This document shows, in pieces, positions 25,617 to 32,894 of a stretch of 34,055 nt of DNA (within the stretch, counting starts at the first letter, position 1; each line of letters begins with the position of its first letter). A program made the position numbers and the translations under genes. The notes beneath the pieces were generated by a model. That model saw nothing but the letters and a program-made list of their open reading frames with translations. It searched no databases and had not been told where the DNA came from. The stretch spans positions 1-34,055 of the forward strand of contig NZ_LABX01000159.1 in NCBI RefSeq assembly GCF_001043915.1, given 5' to 3'. Source of the stretch: Methylobacterium aquaticum (GTDB lineage Bacteria; Pseudomonadota; Alphaproteobacteria; Rhizobiales; Beijerinckiaceae).

Positions 25617-25735
25617 GACCAGCGGTCGTTGACAACGACCTTTGGTTCCGTGCTCGAATTGTCGCCAAGCCCCTGGCGTGGAGTCGAAAATTCGAGATGA
25701 CTCACCGGCCGATGCGCCAGCATCTCGGGCCGAGG
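25617..25735 (-). repeat. Dispersed intergenic repeat, copy B
   Basis: The reverse complement of this segment aligns end to end with copy A at about three bases in four. Shared blocks include CATCTC, AATTTTCGA, GGCTTGGCGA and CCAAAGGTCGTT. The right end here is a perfect palindrome, GGTCGTTG-T-CAACGACC. It starts at the aldolase stop codon. Its other end runs into the DUF4267 gene, supplying that gene's last nine or so codons and stop. Confidence 0.85.
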
Positions 25736-26151
25736 GGAGGGCCGCGGTCGGTGAGCCAGAGGGCGACGAGCGCCAGCACCCCGGCGCTCATCCCGTGCAA
25801 GGCCACCTGCCACCACGCGGCCGTCCCGGCGGACAGGATGAGGGCGAGGTCGCAGGCCGGGATGACGAGGCTTCCCGCCAGCACGATCGCCACGGCGCGC
25901 CGGGTCGAGACGAGGCTCAGGCCGGCAAGGTGGAGCGCGAGGGCGGCGTCCCGCGCGCCGATCGCCCGCAGGAGGGTGCGGCCGATCCCGTCGGGCTCCG
26001 GCACGCCGTAGATCAGCGCCCCCAGCGACGGCGCCGCCAGAAACAGGATGCCGAGGCCGACGAAGATCAGTGCCAGGGCCAGCACGATCCAGAGGCGCGG
26101 ATCCGAGACGGTGAGGCGATCGCCTCGGGCGGCGGCGTTGCGCAGGTCCAT
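25702..26151 (-). CDS. DUF4267-like four-helix membrane protein
   Basis: A 149-residue inner-membrane protein with four predicted helices: LWIVLALALIFVGLGILFL, ALALHLAGLSLV, IVLAGSLVIPACDLALIL and WWQVALHGMSAGVLALVAL. The order GVPEPDG, RAIGARDAALAL, PACDLALIL and the late HG resembles the DUF4267 family of small membrane proteins; function unknown. The ATG at 26151 is the first sensible start, though its ribosome site is poor. The last nine residues before the stop (GPRCWRIGR) are encoded inside repeat copy B, so the original C-terminus may have been replaced. The gene lies between oppositely oriented copies B and C. Confidence 0.7.
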   Translation of the reverse strand: MDLRNAAARGDRLTVSDPRLWIVLALALIFVGLGILFLAAPSLGALIYGVPEPDGIGRTLLRAIGARDAALALHLAGLSLVSTRRAVAIVLAGSLVIPACDLALILSAGTAAWWQVALHGMSAGVLALVALWLTDRGPPLGPRCWRIGR

Positions 26152-26236
26152 GCCGTCGGCATGGCAGACGGACGGCCCGGCCGCCTTCACCTGGGTTGAG
26201 CCAGGGCCGATGGCGTGCCTGTCGAGATCAGACCAA

Positions 26237-26357
26237 AAGCCCAGGATGCTGACCCATCGGGCCATTGATCCGTCTTGAATTCCCGAACTCAAGCCAAAGA
26301 CCTGGCAAAAAATCGAGAGCCGAATCAAAGATCGCCTTCAACGACTGTTGGTATCAG
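26237..26357 (+). repeat. Dispersed intergenic repeat, copy C
   Basis: Same orientation as copy A and aligning along its whole length, though more diverged. Shared blocks include AGCCCAGGATGCTGACCCATC, read against GGCCCAAGATGC-GACGCATC in A, then AAGCCAAAG, GAATCAAAGATCG, CAACGAC and TGTTGGTATCA. The left part carries a stop in the frame that is open in A and B. It lies upstream of both the DUF4267-like gene and tolC. Confidence 0.8.
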
Positions 26358-26394
26358 AGCCAGGACATGATCGCGGCGCGGCGGGATTTGCGGA

Positions 26395-26428
26395 CGTCAT
26401 CCTGGTGAATGCGGTGTCGTCATCCTGG
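26395..26428. repeat. Direct repeat upstream of tolC
   Basis: CGTCATCCTGG occurs twice (26395-26405 and 26418-26428) with a 23-base period, about two helical turns. That spacing fits tandem binding sites on one DNA face, but no regulator is known. Confidence 0.3.
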
Positions 26429-26572
26429 GCGGCCGGTGGCGGCGCGGGTTCGCGTCGGCGGGTAAGGCTTCGTTCACGCTGTTGCGCGAAGAAGAGAGTG
26501 GCCGTTCGCAGCGTTCTCTCCGGGCTGAACCCTGGGGAGGCGGTCGGCGCTCCCAAGTCCTTCGGAGATCAG

Positions 26573-28042
26573 ATGCCGGTGCGGCGCGCGAGGTTGGAGA
26601 GGCTGGGCTGCGTCCTGGCGATCCTGGCGGGCTCCGCCGCAACGGCCCGGGCGCAGAGCCTCGACGAGGCCTCCGCGGCGGCGCTCGAATCGAGCTTCGT
26701 GCTGCGGGCCGAGCGGGCCCGCCAGGACGGGGCCGAGGAGCGCCTGCGCGGCGCCATCGACGCCTTCATGCCCACCGTCGCCTTCACGGCGGACCGGCCG
26801 ATCAAGAGCCAGATCACCTATTCGCCGGATGCCGCGCCGCCGGTGGTCGGGCTCGACGCGACGCCGCGGCGGGCCCCGACGGTGGTCGGCATCAGCGCCA
26901 GCCTGCCGCTCTTCGACGGGTTCCGGCGCTGGAACAGCTACCAGACCGCCCGGACGCTGGCCGAGTCGGGCCGGCTGCTCCTGATCGGCCGCCGCCAGCA
27001 GGTGCTGCTCGACACCGCCGTCGCCTATATCGCGGTGTTGCGCGACACCCGGATCCTCGCCGCCCGCGACGCGCAGCTCACCGCGATCCGGCGCATCGCC
27101 GCCTTCACCGACAAGCAGTTCGAACTCAACGACGCCACCCGCACCGACGTGGCGTTGGCCCGCTCGCGGGTGCAGGAGGCCGAGGCCCTGCGGATCCGCG
27201 CCCAGGCCGACCTCACGGCCTCCCGGCTCGAATTCACCCGACTGACCCGGATGGCGCCGGAGCGGATGCTGCCCCCGCGCCTCCCCGATGGGCTGCCGCG
27301 CAGCGCCGACGCCTTTGCCGAGCTGGTGCGCAAGGCCAATCCCGACATTGCCGCCTCCCAGCTCGAGGCGGAGGCCGCGGGCTATCAGGCGAAGGCCGCG
27401 GTCGCCGACCTGCTGCCCAAGGTCAACCTGCAATTCTCGAAGGTCGCGCAGCTCGGCTACAGCCCGGTGCTCGACCGGATCACCGACACCACGACCCGGA
27501 TCGTCGCCACGGTGCCAATCTACGAGCCCGGCAGCCTGCCGCGGATCGGCGAGGCTTCGGCCCTGGCGCTCCAGCGCGGCTACGAGGCGCAGGACAAGGA
27601 ACTCGCCACCCTCACCTCGGCCCGCATCGCCTTCGCGCGCCGCCAGGCCACCGCCGAGCAATATACCCAGCTCCTGGCCCGCATCCGCGAGTTGCGCGAG
27701 ACGATGCGGGGCTTCGGGATCGAGCGGGCGGCGGGCTTTCGGACCGTCCTCGACGAATTGAACATCCGGGGCGAACTCGCCAATGCCGAGGTGGCGGCGG
27801 AAACGGTCCTGAACGAGCGTGACGCGCAGTCGCTGCAACTGGCGGCGGCGGCGGCCCTGCTCGACGCCTCCCCGGGCGGTTCCCCCGCCCGGCGGTTCGA
27901 GTCGGTCGCTCCGCCGCCGCCGCCGGCCCTGCGCCGCTCGCTGGCCGCGGCCCCCGTCGAGGCGGCGCCTGCCCTGCGCAGAAGCGAGGCTCCGCCCGCG
28001 CCGGCGCTGCGCGTCTCGCGCGCAGAAGCGGAACCGCGGTAA
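26573..28042 (+). CDS. TolC-family outer-membrane channel protein
   Basis: A 489-residue outer-membrane efflux/secretion protein. The ATG at 26573 has a GGAG site 5-6 bases upstream and opens a signal peptide ending near TARAQS. The mature protein has two tandem OEP repeats of long coiled helices and beta hairpins. The first repeat includes ISASLPLFDGFRRW, the conserved pre-strand segment; the second includes VATVPIYEPG. The tail from about residue 430 is Pro/Ala-rich with ALRRS repeats and looks disordered. TolC proteins pair with an inner-membrane pump and an HlyD-type adaptor. None is adjacent, but the C39 exporter and adaptor at 29399-32873 lack an outer-membrane partner, so it may serve them. 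Confidence 0.9.
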   Translation: MPVRRARLERLGCVLAILAGSAATARAQSLDEASAAALESSFVLRAERARQDGAEERLRGAIDAFMPTVAFTADRPIKSQITYSPDAAPPVVGLDATPRRAPTVVGISASLPLFDGFRRWNSYQTARTLAESGRLLLIGRRQQVLLDTAVAYIAVLRDTRILAARDAQLTAIRRIAAFTDKQFELNDATRTDVALARSRVQEAEALRIRAQADLTASRLEFTRLTRMAPERMLPPRLPDGLPRSADAFAELVRKANPDIAASQLEAEAAGYQAKAAVADLLPKVNLQFSKVAQLGYSPVLDRITDTTTRIVATVPIYEPGSLPRIGEASALALQRGYEAQDKELATLTSARIAFARRQATAEQYTQLLARIRELRETMRGFGIERAAGFRTVLDELNIRGELANAEVAAETVLNERDAQSLQLAAAAALLDASPGGSPARRFESVAPPPPPALRRSLAAAPVEAAPALRRSEAPPAPALRVSRAEAEPR

Positions 28043-28045
28043 GAC

Positions 28046-28414
28046 TCACCGCGGATCGGCCGGCCCGCGCTCGCGCTCGCGCGCGCCGGCAGCCGCCGCG
28101 TAGGCATTGATGATGCCCGTCAGCAGACCGGGAAAGCGGCCTTCCACCTCGGTCCAGCGGGACGCATTGCGCACCTCGACCCCATGGCGCTCGCTGCGGA
28201 TCAAGCCGGCTTCCCGCAGCACCTTGAAGTGGTTGGACAACGACGACTTCGGGATCACGCGATCGCCGACGACCGAGAGGGCCGAACACGCCTCGACGCA
28301 GCCCGCCCGCATGATCGTGGCGAAGATGGCCGCACGGTGGGGGTCGGCGAGCGCGTGCAGGATCGCCTCCGGCCTCACGTCCTCGATCGCGGGGTGAAAC
28401 AGGGGTCTCATCAT
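28046..28414 (-). CDS. ArsR-family transcriptional regulator
   Basis: A 122-residue winged-helix repressor of the ArsR family. The helix-turn-helix spans about residues 15-72, with the recognition helix in KSSLSNHFKVLREAGLI. The usual DPHR motif is present (ALADPHRAAIF). Two cysteines sit close together (Cys39 and Cys43, GCVEAC), a layout that could sense thiol-reactive compounds or metals. The ATG pair at 28411/28414 is chosen where the conserved domain begins. It is divergent from the dehydrogenase gene, with a palindromic operator between them, so it probably represses that gene and itself. It converges on tolC with a 3-base gap. Confidence 0.9.
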   Translation of the reverse strand: MMRPLFHPAIEDVRPEAILHALADPHRAAIFATIMRAGCVEACSALSVVGDRVIPKSSLSNHFKVLREAGLIRSERHGVEVRNASRWTEVEGRFPGLLTGIINAYAAAAGARERERGPADPR

Positions 28415-28445
28415 CCATCCATAGAGGGTCTTGAAATCGGCTCCG

Positions 28446-28468
28446 ATAGTTCCGAAGTTCCGAACTAT
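28446..28468. promoter_or_regulatory. Operator-like palindrome between the ArsR regulator and the dehydrogenase
   Basis: ATAGTTC and GAACTAT form perfect 7-bp arms around a 9-base spacer. Inside, GTTCCGAA is directly repeated (28449-28456, 28457-28464). It is 32 bases upstream of the regulator start and 51 bases upstream of the dehydrogenase start, where a repressor would cover both promoters. Confidence 0.7.
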
Positions 28469-28518
28469 GGGAACGTGGCCTCCACCCCGGGGCTGGCCCA
28501 TAACGCGGAGTCACACAC

Positions 28519-29265
28519 ATGTCGAAGCTCGCGGGCAAGGTCGCCGTCGTCACCGGCGCCTCGAAGGGCATCGGTGCCGGCATCGCCAAGGCGCTGGCGA
28601 AGGAGGGCGCGGCCGTGGTGGTGAACTATGCGTCCAGCCGCGCGGGAGCCGAGGCTGTCGTCGCGGCCATCGTTGCGGCCGGCGGCCGGGCCGTCGCCGT
28701 CGCGGCCGACGTGACCAAGGCGCCCGAGGCACAAGGCTTGATCGAGGCGGCGGTGAGGCAGTTCGGCCGGCTCGACATCCTGGTCAACAACTCCGGCATC
28801 TATGGCTTCGCGCCGCTCGAGGAACTGACCGAGGATCATTACCGCCGCCAGTTCGACGTCAACGTGCTCGGGGTCCTGCTGACGACGCAGGCGGCCGCGA
28901 AACATCTCGGCGAAGGCGGCAGCATCGTGAACATCTCGTCGGCCATCACGCATGTGCATACGCCCGCCGCCGCTGTCTATGCCGGGACCAAGGGCGCGGT
29001 GAACGCCATCTCGGGCGTCCTCGCCAATGAGCTGGCCCCCCGCAAGATCCGGGTGAATGTGGTCAGCCCGGGCTTCGTGGTGACCGAGGGGACCCATACG
29101 GCCGGGATCGTCGGGTCCGACATGGAGACCGGCCTCGTCGCGCAAACGCCGCTCGGCCGTGCCGGTCAGCCGGACGATATCGCCGGGGTGGTGGCGTTCC
29201 TCGCCTCCGACGACGCCCGCTGGCTCACCGGCGAGGTGATCACCGCCAGCGGCGGCATCCGCTGA
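28519..29265 (+). CDS. Short-chain dehydrogenase/reductase
   Basis: A 248-residue classical SDR, cytoplasmic, NAD(P)-dependent. The cofactor loop is TGASKGIGAGIA (about 12-23), followed by NNSG (90-93). The catalytic residues are Ser140/141 in NISSA, Tyr154 and Lys158 in YAGTK. The C-terminal ITASGGIR end is typical of 3-oxoacyl-reductase-like SDRs. A GGAG site lies 8 bases before the ATG. Divergent transcription from an ArsR-type regulator with a shared operator suggests induction by a reactive small molecule. The substrate is not identifiable from sequence. Confidence 0.92.
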   Translation: MSKLAGKVAVVTGASKGIGAGIAKALAKEGAAVVVNYASSRAGAEAVVAAIVAAGGRAVAVAADVTKAPEAQGLIEAAVRQFGRLDILVNNSGIYGFAPLEELTEDHYRRQFDVNVLGVLLTTQAAAKHLGEGGSIVNISSAITHVHTPAAAVYAGTKGAVNAISGVLANELAPRKIRVNVVSPGFVVTEGTHTAGIVGSDMETGLVAQTPLGRAGQPDDIAGVVAFLASDDARWLTGEVITASGGIR

Positions 29266-29300
29266 CCCAGGCCGATCGTCCCGGTGCCATGGTGCCGATT

Positions 29301-29346
29301 CCGGGGTTGCCCGGACGCTGTCGGGAGCAGTGCCGGGCTTGCCCGG
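29301..29346. terminator. Pair of similar hairpins between convergent genes
   Basis: Two stems of the form CCGGG-n4-CCCGG lie at 29301-29314 and 29333-29346, in the 133-bp gap between the dehydrogenase stop and the convergent exporter stop. Neither is followed by a T-run. They are plausible bidirectional terminators. Confidence 0.4.
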
Positions 29347-29398
29347 GATGGGGCGCGGCGAGGAGACGACCGCGCCGCTCTTGTCGTCGCGATCGCCC

Positions 29399-31552
29399 TC
29401 ACGCCGCCTCCGACACGGGCCCGCCGGGCTTGGCCGGCGGACGCGGATCCTCGCTGAGGCGGCCGTTCTCGATCCGGAACACCCGGTCGACCTGATCGAG
29501 CAGGCGCTCGCTGTGGGTGATGAAGACCTTGGCGGCCTTCACGCCCTTCAGGCTCTCCACCAGGGCGACTTCCGTCGCCGGGTCGAGATTCGCCGTGACC
29601 TCGTCGAGGAGCATCAGCCGCGGCCGGCGGCAGATGGCGCGGGCGAGGAGCAGGCGGCGGCGCTGGCCGGTGGAGAGGACGCTGCCCTCCTCCGAGACAT
29701 GGGTCGCGTAGCCCTGCGGCAGCCGCTCGATCTCCTCGCGCAGGCCGACCCGGGTCAGGGCCGCCTCCATCTCGGCATGCGACACGGCGGGATCGAACAG
29801 CGACAGGTTGTCGGCGACCGTGCCGGCGAACAGCCCGTCATCGGCGAAGACGACGCCGAGATTGGCCCGGTACTCGCGCTTGCCGAACTGGCTGATCGGC
29901 ACGCCGTCGACGGTGACGGAGCCGGCGGCGGGCTCGGTGAGGCTCGCCAGGATCCGCATCAGCGACGACTTGCCCGAGCCCGAGGCGCCGACGATCGCGA
30001 TCGTCTCGCAGCGGCCGACATCGATGGTGAGGGAGGCGCCGGTCAGGATCGGCTCGTCGCCGCGGCCGAACCGGATGGTGACGTCCTCGACCCGGATCTC
30101 CTTGCGGATCGCCCGGTGGAAGGTCGCCTCGTGCAGGCCCTCCTCCGGCGCGTGTCCGATCACGTCGTCGAGGCGCGCGACGTGGACCTTGAGGGTGGCG
30201 AGCTGGAGCAGGCTGGTGGTCAGGTGGTTGACGCGGTCGAAGAAGTCGGTGCGCAACGCGATGAAGGCGTAGAGCGTGCCGATCGTCAGGGTGTTCTTGA
30301 TGACGCCGGTGATGCCGAGATAGAGCGTCGCCACGGTGCTGATCGCGATGACCACGTGCATCAGGAACTCGGCGTCGAGGGTGGCCTTCTTCGCCCGGAA
30401 ATCGAGGTTGGCGAAGCGCGCGAAGCTCTCGAACCAGTTCATGGCGAAGAGTTCGGTGCTGTTATGCGCCTTCAGGCTGCCGATGCGCTGCAACCCGTCG
30501 ATCAGGCCCGCCTGCTCCTGCGACCGCGCCTCGAGCGAGCCGGCGGTGGCCCGGTCGAGGGTCGGGAAGGTGACGAAGCGCATCGCCAGCACGGCGGCCA
30601 GCGTCGCCAGCGTGATCGACGCCATCGCGGGTGAATAATAGTACATCAGCCCGACCAGCAGGAACGACGTGCCGATATCGGCGAACGACGTGACCATCCC
30701 GCCGACCATGAAGTTGCGGATCGTGTCGATCGACTGGATCCGGGTGACGAAGTCGCCCGGATGGCGCAGCTCGAAATAGCTCAGCGGCAGGCGCAGCGCG
30801 TGGCCCACGACGTTGCGGGTGAACTGGAGCTGGAGCAGCGTCGAGGCGCGCAGCGCGATGAAGCCGCGCAGCCACTGCCCGAACGCCTCGAACAGCATCA
30901 TCAGGATCAGGCCGGCGGCCAGCATCTGCATCAGGTCGAGGTCGACCTGCGGGATCACCACGTCGAGGGCGATCTGGAGCAGCACCGGGGTGGTGAGGCC
31001 GAGGAGCGAGATCGCCACCGACACCAGGGTGATCTGCCATACCGTGCCGCTCAAGCCCCGGGCGCTGCGCAGGATGTCGAACAGCTTGAGCCGGTCGCCG
31101 ACCTTGATGACGCGAAAATCCATCCGGGGGGCGAATTCGAGCACGATGCCGCCGAACAGACGCTCCATGTCGGCCCGCTCGTAGATGCGCAGGCCGAATT
31201 CGGGATCCTGGATGTGGTATCGGCCGCGCGCAATCTTCTCCAGCACCACGAAGTGGTTGCCGCGCCAGTGCAGGATCGCCGGCAGGGCCACCTGCTCCAG
31301 CTCGGTCACGCCGTCGAGGGCGTAGCCGCTGGCGTCGAGGTCGAGGCTGTCGGCCAGCGACACGATGCTGGCGAGCGTCATGCCGTTGCGCGACAGCGGG
31401 AACAACGCCCGCAGATAGGCGAGGTCGATGTCGTGGCGGTGGTAGTTCGCCACCATCGCGAGCGCCGCGAGCCCGCACTCGTTGGCCTCGTTCTGGAGGA
31501 TCGAGCGCACCCGCCGCTTGCGCGCGAGCGCACGCTTGAGCCAGTCGGTCAT
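29399..31552 (-). CDS. Peptidase-containing ABC exporter (C39 domain; CvaB/RaxB-like)
   Basis: A 717-residue inner-membrane exporter that cuts double-glycine leaders and transports the core peptide. An N-terminal C39 cysteine peptidase (about 15-140) keeps its active site: Gln20 and Cys26 in LQNEANECGL, His100 in GNHFVVLE, Asp116 in IQDPEFG. Six membrane helices follow (about 165-440). The ATPase domain has Walker A GASGSGKSS, signature LSTGQRRRL, Walker B LMLLDEVTANLD and the H-loop THSE. The Cys is present, so this is a processing exporter rather than an RTX-toxin type with a dead C39-like domain. It ends the operon that begins with the Cys-rich double-glycine peptide at 33907-34041, its likely substrate. 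Confidence 0.95.
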   Translation of the reverse strand: MTDWLKRALARKRRVRSILQNEANECGLAALAMVANYHRHDIDLAYLRALFPLSRNGMTLASIVSLADSLDLDASGYALDGVTELEQVALPAILHWRGNHFVVLEKIARGRYHIQDPEFGLRIYERADMERLFGGIVLEFAPRMDFRVIKVGDRLKLFDILRSARGLSGTVWQITLVSVAISLLGLTTPVLLQIALDVVIPQVDLDLMQMLAAGLILMMLFEAFGQWLRGFIALRASTLLQLQFTRNVVGHALRLPLSYFELRHPGDFVTRIQSIDTIRNFMVGGMVTSFADIGTSFLLVGLMYYYSPAMASITLATLAAVLAMRFVTFPTLDRATAGSLEARSQEQAGLIDGLQRIGSLKAHNSTELFAMNWFESFARFANLDFRAKKATLDAEFLMHVVIAISTVATLYLGITGVIKNTLTIGTLYAFIALRTDFFDRVNHLTTSLLQLATLKVHVARLDDVIGHAPEEGLHEATFHRAIRKEIRVEDVTIRFGRGDEPILTGASLTIDVGRCETIAIVGASGSGKSSLMRILASLTEPAAGSVTVDGVPISQFGKREYRANLGVVFADDGLFAGTVADNLSLFDPAVSHAEMEAALTRVGLREEIERLPQGYATHVSEEGSVLSTGQRRRLLLARAICRRPRLMLLDEVTANLDPATEVALVESLKGVKAAKVFITHSERLLDQVDRVFRIENGRLSEDPRPPAKPGGPVSEAA

Positions 31553-31586
31553 CGGATCATTCCCTGCCGCTCATCCGCTTGGTCGC

Positions 31587-32873
31587 TCACCCTCGGCCGC
31601 GCATCGCCCGGATCGGATCGAGCATCCAGTCGATCAGCCGCCGCCGCTCGACCACGATGTCGGCCGAGAGGGTCGAGCCGATGCGGATCGGCTCGTCGAC
31701 CCCGTAGGCGCGCATGGTGCGGGCCTCGGGCCGCACCTCGACCCGGTAGACGGATTGCCGCGACGCCGCGGCGGCGGCCGGGTCGCCGGCGCTGCCGCCA
31801 TCGTCGGCGGCGGCCAGCATCGGGTTGCGCAAAGGCGTGCCGGAGATCACCGTGATCGTCCCCTTGGCGATGCCGAAGGTCTTGAACGGGAAGGCGTCGT
31901 ATTTCAGCACCACCTCCTGGCCGACCTTGGCCAGCCCGATCGCCCGCGCCGGCACTTCGAGCACGATCAGCGGATCGGCCGTGGTGTCGCCGATGATCGC
32001 CACCACCTGGTCGGCGGTCACCGAATCGCCGGGCTGGACGTAGAGCCCGGCGACCTGGCCGTCGGTGGGGGCCACGACGTCGATGCGCGACTGGGCGCCG
32101 AGCGCGGTGATCTGCGCCTCGATGGCGCTCAATTCGTTGCGGGTGGTGGCGAGCTGGGCCGCCTTCTCGGTGTCGCCGGCGCGCTGGGCGCGCAGGCGCT
32201 CGGAAGTGCTCTGCCGCAGCTCGGCCCGGCGGGCGCGCAATTCGGCGATCTGGCGGGCATAATCGAGGGCGGCGCGGCGCTGGCCGTTGAGGGTCTCGCG
32301 GGTGGCATAGCCCTGCTTGAGATAGGCCTCGACGCGGGCGACCATGTCCTCCTGCTGCGCCAGACCCTCCTTGAGGGTGCGCTCCTGCTCGTCGAGGGCA
32401 CGCAGCACCGCCGTGACGTTGCGCTCGGTCTCGTTGCGGTCGCCGCGGGTCGAGTCGAGATAGGCCGAGAGGCGCGCCTGCTCGGCGGCGAGGCTGGTGC
32501 GCCGCTCCTGCAGGCTGCGGAGCGTCGCCCCGACGGTCGACACGCCTCCCGTCGTCTGCTCGCGCAGCTGCACCTGCATCAGGCGCTGGCCGCGCTTGAC
32601 TGTGTCACCCTGCTTGACGGTGATGTCCCGGACGATGCCGGCGGCCTGGGCGTCGAGGCGGGTGAGGCCCGACGCCGCCGAGACGTAGCCGCGGACCGAT
32701 TCGGAGCGGGCGAGGCGGCCGAGGAACAGGCTGGCGACGATCACCACGATGATCGCACCGAAGAACCACGCCATCCAGACGCTGCCGCGGTCGTGCTGGA
32801 GGTGGACGGTGCCGGTGAGCCGCCGACGCTGGAAACTGGCCTCCGCGAGGGGAGGCGCCGCGGGTTCGCTCAT
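31587..32873 (-). CDS. HlyD/CvaA-type membrane-fusion protein
   Basis: A 428-residue periplasmic adaptor. A cytoplasmic start of about 33 residues is followed by one transmembrane helix (MAWFFGAIIVVIVASLFLG), a biotinyl-lipoyl-like half (GIVRDITVKQGDTVKRGQ), a long alpha hairpin (about 120-255), the second lipoyl half (APTDGQVAGLYVQPGDSV) and a beta-barrel domain. This is the layout of adaptors that link ABC peptide exporters to TolC. It lies 34 bases upstream of the C39 exporter and 21 bases after the acyltransferase on the same strand. The two exporter genes are a standard pair for bacteriocin-type secretion. No outer-membrane gene is in this operon. Confidence 0.94.
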   Translation of the reverse strand: MSEPAAPPLAEASFQRRRLTGTVHLQHDRGSVWMAWFFGAIIVVIVASLFLGRLARSESVRGYVSAASGLTRLDAQAAGIVRDITVKQGDTVKRGQRLMQVQLREQTTGGVSTVGATLRSLQERRTSLAAEQARLSAYLDSTRGDRNETERNVTAVLRALDEQERTLKEGLAQQEDMVARVEAYLKQGYATRETLNGQRRAALDYARQIAELRARRAELRQSTSERLRAQRAGDTEKAAQLATTRNELSAIEAQITALGAQSRIDVVAPTDGQVAGLYVQPGDSVTADQVVAIIGDTTADPLIVLEVPARAIGLAKVGQEVVLKYDAFPFKTFGIAKGTITVISGTPLRNPMLAAADDGGSAGDPAAAAASRQSVYRVEVRPEARTMRAYGVDEPIRIGSTLSADIVVERRRLIDWMLDPIRAMRGRG

Positions 32874-32894
32874 CGACCATCCGCTCGCGAGTCC

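Larger units (their letters stand above)
26152..26572. other. 421-bp gene-free stretch between DUF4267-like gene and tolC
   Basis: It contains repeat copy C (26237-26357) and, nearer to tolC, an 11-bp direct repeat (26395-26428). Its final bases hold the tolC ribosome site. Open frames reading through it have no signal peptide, family motif or consistent codon use, so no gene is called. It must contain promoters for both flanking divergent genes, but no clear -35/-10 was recognised. Confidence 0.6.

Noticed and set aside
26348..26572. N-terminal extension of the TolC gene by 75 codons
   Set aside because: It overlaps repeat copy C and would bury the signal peptide; the ATG at 26573 has a good ribosome site and opens the signal peptide directly.
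29399..31552. RTX-toxin type I exporter with an inactive C39-like domain
   Set aside because: The catalytic Cys26 is present, with Gln20, His100 and Asp116, so it is a processing peptidase exporter; no RTX repeat protein is in the window.
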